A stretch of 9,285 bases of DNA from Dehalococcoidia bacterium UBA4060 (GTDB lineage Bacteria > Chloroflexota > Dehalococcoidia > GIF9 > UBA5629), in the NCBI GenBank assembly GCA_002383665.1, contig DFZI01000062.1, positions 4,996 through 14,280 of the forward strand, written 5' to 3'. Positions 7,403-9,285 of the stretch are shown here, piece by piece. Position 1 is the first letter of the stretch. Every line of letters starts with the position of its first letter. Made by a program: the position numbers and the translations under genes. A model generated the notes under the pieces. That model saw only the letters and a list, made by a program, of their open reading frames with translations, was not told the origin of the DNA and did not search any database.

Positions 7403-8028
7403 ATACGGCGTAATATTCCCAGTGATCCTGACAAGGGAAGCTCTATGTAAATCCCGCTATCAAGTGCGAGTTTGTATACTTCGTAAGGAGCCTGCCCTCC
7501 CTGTGTGGGATCCAGGTAAATATCATGAAAGACCAAATATCCGCCCTTGATGAGGTGACGACTCCAGCATTGATAGTCGGTTAGCACACAATTATAGCTG
7601 TGACCGCCATCAATGAAAACCAGGCTGAGTGGTATTGACCAGCTTTTGGCAGCCGCTCTGGAGGTTGTGATCATAGGCACAACTGTATCCTCCAACCCTG
7701 AGTTTTCCAGTGTTGTTCGTAATGATGGAAGGCTGTCAATGTGACCTGCCTTCTTATCATATATTTCAGGGTCAAAATAAAGCTGACTCGGTTGCTGCTC
7801 CTCTGATCCATGATGGTGGTCGATGGTAAAGAGGGTTGTTCCTTTCCACTGGCAGGCTGCGCCTAGGTAGACGGTCGATTTCCCACAGAAACTGCCGATC
7901 TCAAGGCAAGGTCCTAAATTAGCGGCTTCTAATGCCAGCTCAAAAAGTCTGAGTCCTTCATTCTCGGTCAAGTAACCTTTGACAGATAAGGCAAATTCAA
8001 GCAACGCGGCTGTATTATCTTTTTTCAT
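7399..8028 (-). CDS. Class I SAM-dependent methyltransferase (Methyltransf_24/CmcI-like)
   Basis: A Rossmann-fold methyltransferase, 209 residues from ATG 8028 (215 from a TTG at 8046). In the longer numbering, motif I is LEIGSFCGKST (48-58) with Glu49 and Gly51, a motif II acidic residue is Asp76 in TIDHHHGSEE, and the post-motif is VFIDGGHSY (143-151). LIKGGYLVFHDIY (165-177) carries His174 and Asp175, the usual metal or substrate site of the CmcI/Methyltransf_24 group. The C-terminal PYEVYKLALDSG and LSGSLGILRR resemble actinobacterial enzymes that I recall beside GT4 and QW-family genes. O-methylation of a sugar or related hydroxyl is plausible but inferred. Neither start has a Shine-Dalgarno; ATG 8028 fits the family N-terminus better. 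It faces the QW gene, sharing a TTAA at 7399-7402. It has its own upstream region containing the half-site repeats described at 8150-8175. Confidence 0.85.
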   Translation of the reverse strand: MKKDNTAALLEFALSVKGYLTENEGLRLFELALEAANLGPCLEIGSFCGKSTVYLGAACQWKGTTLFTIDHHHGSEEQQPSQLYFDPEIYDKKAGHIDSLPSLRTTLENSGLEDTVVPMITTSRAAAKSWSIPLSLVFIDGGHSYNCVLTDYQCWSRHLIKGGYLVFHDIYLDPTQGGQAPYEVYKLALDSGIYIELPLSGSLGILRRI

Positions 8029-8046
8029 GCGCTCAACATACTGCAA

Positions 8047-8278
8047 GAATCAATTATTACGAAAGCCTGTAACATATAAATTATGATTAATAATGATAAC
8101 AGGAATACGATGCTAATGATAGTTGCAATGAATGTATCTACGGATAGTGATTGATGGAATAATTGATGCATCAATCCTATTTCCTTGCTCTATCAAGACT
8201 GCACTGTTAGTTTTGATTGTCTGAACTGACCGTAGTAAAAAATTGTTTTCCAGCTACATTTTAGCTTTAATAATGGTA
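8047..8278. other. AT-rich intergenic region upstream of the methyltransferase
   Basis: No open frame longer than about 15 codons is supportable here. It should carry the methyltransferase promoter on the minus strand, but I find only weak pairs, for example TTATCA and TATGTT 17 bases apart on the minus strand around 8060-8090. It contains the ATTGATG half-site cluster (8150-8175) and ends at the promoter of the putative small RNA. Confidence 0.5.
8150..8175. promoter_or_regulatory. Palindrome with a third direct half-site, candidate operator
   Basis: ATTGATGCATCAAT (8162-8175) is a perfect 14-bp palindrome. Its half-site ATTGATG also occurs at 8150-8156, exactly 12 bases from the left arm. 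Two or three ordered half-sites in otherwise featureless DNA suggest a dimeric or cooperative DNA-binding protein. The cluster lies about 120-150 bases before the methyltransferase start and about 105 bases before the small-RNA promoter. No regulator gene is in the window and the binder is unknown. Confidence 0.35.
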
Positions 8279-8307
8279 TTGACATATATGCGAGTATGTG
8301 CTAATTT
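8279..8307 (+). promoter_or_regulatory. Promoter of the putative small RNA: TTGACA plus extended -10
   Basis: A perfect TTGACA (8279-8284), exactly 17 bases, then TAATTT (8302-8307) preceded by TGC, giving the extended -10 form TG-N-TAATTT. Transcription would begin about 8313-8314, the first base of the long stem described next. No plus-strand protein gene lies downstream in the window, so this promoter has no obvious job other than making that RNA. Confidence 0.55.
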
Positions 8308-8312
8308 TTTAG

Positions 8313-8436
8313 TGTCCCAAGTAATCAAAGTTAAAACGGGGAGGCAGAGGACCCCAACACAAGGTAAGCGAAGGCTGAATAGTGTAAAGGGGGGGTGTGA
8401 GGAACCGGAAGGCTGAGGTTACTTGGGACATTTTTT
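8313..8436 (+). ncRNA. Putative structured small RNA, about 124 nt, family not recognised
   Basis: TGTCCCAAGTAATC (8313-8326) pairs with GGTTACTTGGGACA (8417-8430): 14 continuous pairs including one G-U. The second strand is followed directly by TTTTTT (8431-8436), so the 5' and 3' ends close into a stem with an intrinsic-terminator tail. A good promoter ends just before the stem. Inside, GGGG (8338-8341) can pair with CCCC (8352-8355), or that CCCC plus CAC can pair with GTG (8382-8384) and GGGG (8389-8392), giving two competing folds. The 9-mer GAAGGCTGA occurs at 8370-8378 and 8408-8416, the second following CC so that CCGGAAGG can form a GNRA-capped hairpin. The interior is purine-rich with four GGA motifs and codes for nothing. 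It lacks the SRP RNA AGCAGCC block and is short for 6S RNA. A miniature inverted-repeat element is the main alternative. Confidence 0.58.
8417..8436 (+). terminator. Intrinsic terminator formed by the closing stem of the small RNA
   Basis: The right arm of the 14-bp stem, ending GGGACA, is followed without a gap by six T residues on the plus strand. On the minus strand the same stem is followed by CTAAAAAATT, not a T tract, so it would not terminate the HPRT transcript. The last T residues overlap the TAA of the HPRT gene (8435-8437). Confidence 0.5.
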
Positions 8437-9285
8437 ATTCCAGAGTAGCAATGAAAGGTAAATTGCGGTATTTGCCTCCGACATCAAGCCCGTATCCAAC
8501 TACAAATTCATCTGGTATCTCAAAACCCACATAATCAAGTCTAACATCGATCAAGCGACGTATTCTCTTATCCAGAAGTGTACAAACTTTGAGGGTGGCG
8601 GGCTCTTTTGCTGACAGGTAGTTAAGGATAAAATTAAGTGTCATTCCGGTATCGACAATATCTTCCACCATCAATACATGTTTACCCTTAATATCAATAG
8701 CAAGGTCCTTGGTTATCTTAACTGACGTATTCTCCGTGGTAGAAGGATTTGAAATAGCCATAAAATCTATTTCCAGTGGTATGGATATGTTCTGCATTAG
8801 ATCAGACATAAAGCAAATCATTCCCTTTAAAATGCCTATCAGTACCAGGTCCAAACCATTATAATCTGCTGAGATTTCCTTGGCCAGCGATTTTACCCTG
8901 TGCTGAATCTGGGTCTTATTAAAAAGGTATCTCTGGACGCCAGCCATTTTGTTTTCTACGGGAGGTATGAACCCAAATTTAGCCAGTAGCTTCAGATAAT
9001 CACCCTTATTAAGTAAACGTATATTGATATCAGGATATAGCTCCTTAAGGTGGCGCACCTTGCGGTTTTTTTCTGTAATCAAGCTTTGCTTGGTAGTGGT
9101 CAACTCTATATACAGATCGATTTCTGGCAGGTAAAAATCAGGGGTAAACATCTCGGTTATCCTGTTATGATCGTAAGCAAGGGGGAAAGAGCGTGGTTCA
9201 TACAGCCATTCAACCTGGTAGAAATCAAGTAAACGGGCGAACTCCTCTTCACTGGGATGGCTGAAATTGATCTGGCGTGTGGGAA
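8435..9285 (-). CDS. hpt: Hypoxanthine phosphoribosyltransferase with N-terminal PD-(D/E)XK-like domain (5' end outside window)
   Basis: The frame is open past the ATG at 9151 to the right edge, giving 282 visible residues. The extra 44 (from PTRQINFSHPSEEEFARLLD) match this fused family, so 9151 is internal and the start is missing. Residues about 15-105 form a small nuclease-like domain: Asp49 in FTPDFYLPE, Glu60 in LYIELTTTK and Lys65, a PD-(D/E)XK-like pattern, then a basic helix and NIRLLNKGDYLKLL. From about 115 the type I phosphoribosyltransferase begins, with the PRPP-binding loop VLMVEDIVDTGMT (203-215) and the C-terminal VGYGLDVGGKYRNLPFI. The enzyme makes IMP or GMP from hypoxanthine or guanine and PRPP in purine salvage. 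Whether the N-terminal domain is catalytic is unknown. The stop overlaps the T tract of the small RNA on the opposite strand. Confidence 0.92.
   Translation of the reverse strand, partial: PTRQINFSHPSEEEFARLLDFYQVEWLYEPRSFPLAYDHNRITEMFTPDFYLPEIDLYIELTTTKQSLITEKNRKVRHLKELYPDINIRLLNKGDYLKLLAKFGFIPPVENKMAGVQRYLFNKTQIQHRVKSLAKEISADYNGLDLVLIGILKGMICFMSDLMQNISIPLEIDFMAISNPSTTENTSVKITKDLAIDIKGKHVLMVEDIVDTGMTLNFILNYLSAKEPATLKVCTLLDKRIRRLIDVRLDYVGFEIPDEFVVGYGLDVGGKYRNLPFIATLE

Larger units (their letters stand above)
8304..8437. repeat. 8-bp direct repeats (ATTTTTTA) bracketing the inverted-repeat unit
   Basis: ATTTTTTA occurs at 8304-8311 and again at 8430-8437, immediately outside the terminal inverted repeats. 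This is the arrangement left by transposition of a small non-autonomous element with target duplication. The match is low-complexity, and each copy has another explanation (the -10 region on the left, the terminator T tract on the right), so this is an alternative reading, not an established mobile element. Confidence 0.3.

Noticed and set aside
8338..8416. CsrA-sequestering RNA, suggested by four GGA motifs
   Set aside because: Only one GGA falls clearly in a hairpin loop with the usual context, and I have no evidence for CsrA in this organism.
8313..8436. SRP (4.5S) RNA, suggested by CCGGAAGG near the 3' end
   Set aside because: The conserved GGAAGCAGCC side and the central position of the apical loop are missing; only the GGAA tetraloop resembles it.
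9149..9151. ATG as the HPRT start codon
   Set aside because: The frame stays open to the window edge and the upstream residues match the fused family, so this Met is internal.

Overview
The window reads as chromosome from an anaerobic, non-enteric bacterium. My best guess is Chloroflexota (Dehalococcoidia-like). This rests on family resemblance only: a rubrerythrin, a mycobacterial-type glutamine-dependent NAD synthetase, a hypoxanthine phosphoribosyltransferase with an N-terminal nuclease-like domain (a fusion I know from Actinobacteria and Chloroflexi), and a glycosyltransferase/QW-repeat protein/methyltransferase set whose closest remembered relatives are actinobacterial. There are no tRNAs, rRNAs, CRISPR arrays or transposase genes.

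Layout. Positions 1-147 are the tail of a MarC/UPF0056-like membrane protein. A clear extended -10 promoter then drives a rubrerythrin (195-803, +) that has zinc/iron-ribbon modules at both ends. It converges tail-to-tail with nadE (minus strand, to about 2791), the two stops interlocking in one TTAA. A short AT-rich divergent region separates nadE from gpmA, phosphoglycerate mutase (2908-3654, +). After gpmA come two tandem paralogous GT4 glycosyltransferases (3712-4971 and 5108-6358) and, coupled to the second, a 346-residue QW-motif (alpha/alpha-toroid-like) protein (6362-7402). A class I SAM methyltransferase (7399-8028, minus) converges on that gene, again with interlocked stops in a TTAA. 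The last gene, on the minus strand from 8435 and running off the right edge, is the nuclease-like-domain/HPRT fusion.

How the genes relate. gpmA, nadE, rubrerythrin and HPRT are housekeeping or stress genes (glycolysis, NAD synthesis, peroxide defence, purine salvage). The two GT4 enzymes, the QW protein and the methyltransferase look like one small pathway that glycosylates and methylates an unidentified acceptor.

The least expected element is the gene-free stretch 8047-8434. It contains a perfect TTGACA box and extended -10 placed so that transcription would begin at the first base of a 14-bp stem. The partner strand of that stem lies about 90 bases downstream and is followed at once by six T residues. 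This is the architecture of a free-standing structured small RNA of about 124 nt that matches no family I recognise. The same stretch holds a 14-bp palindrome with a third copy of its half-site.
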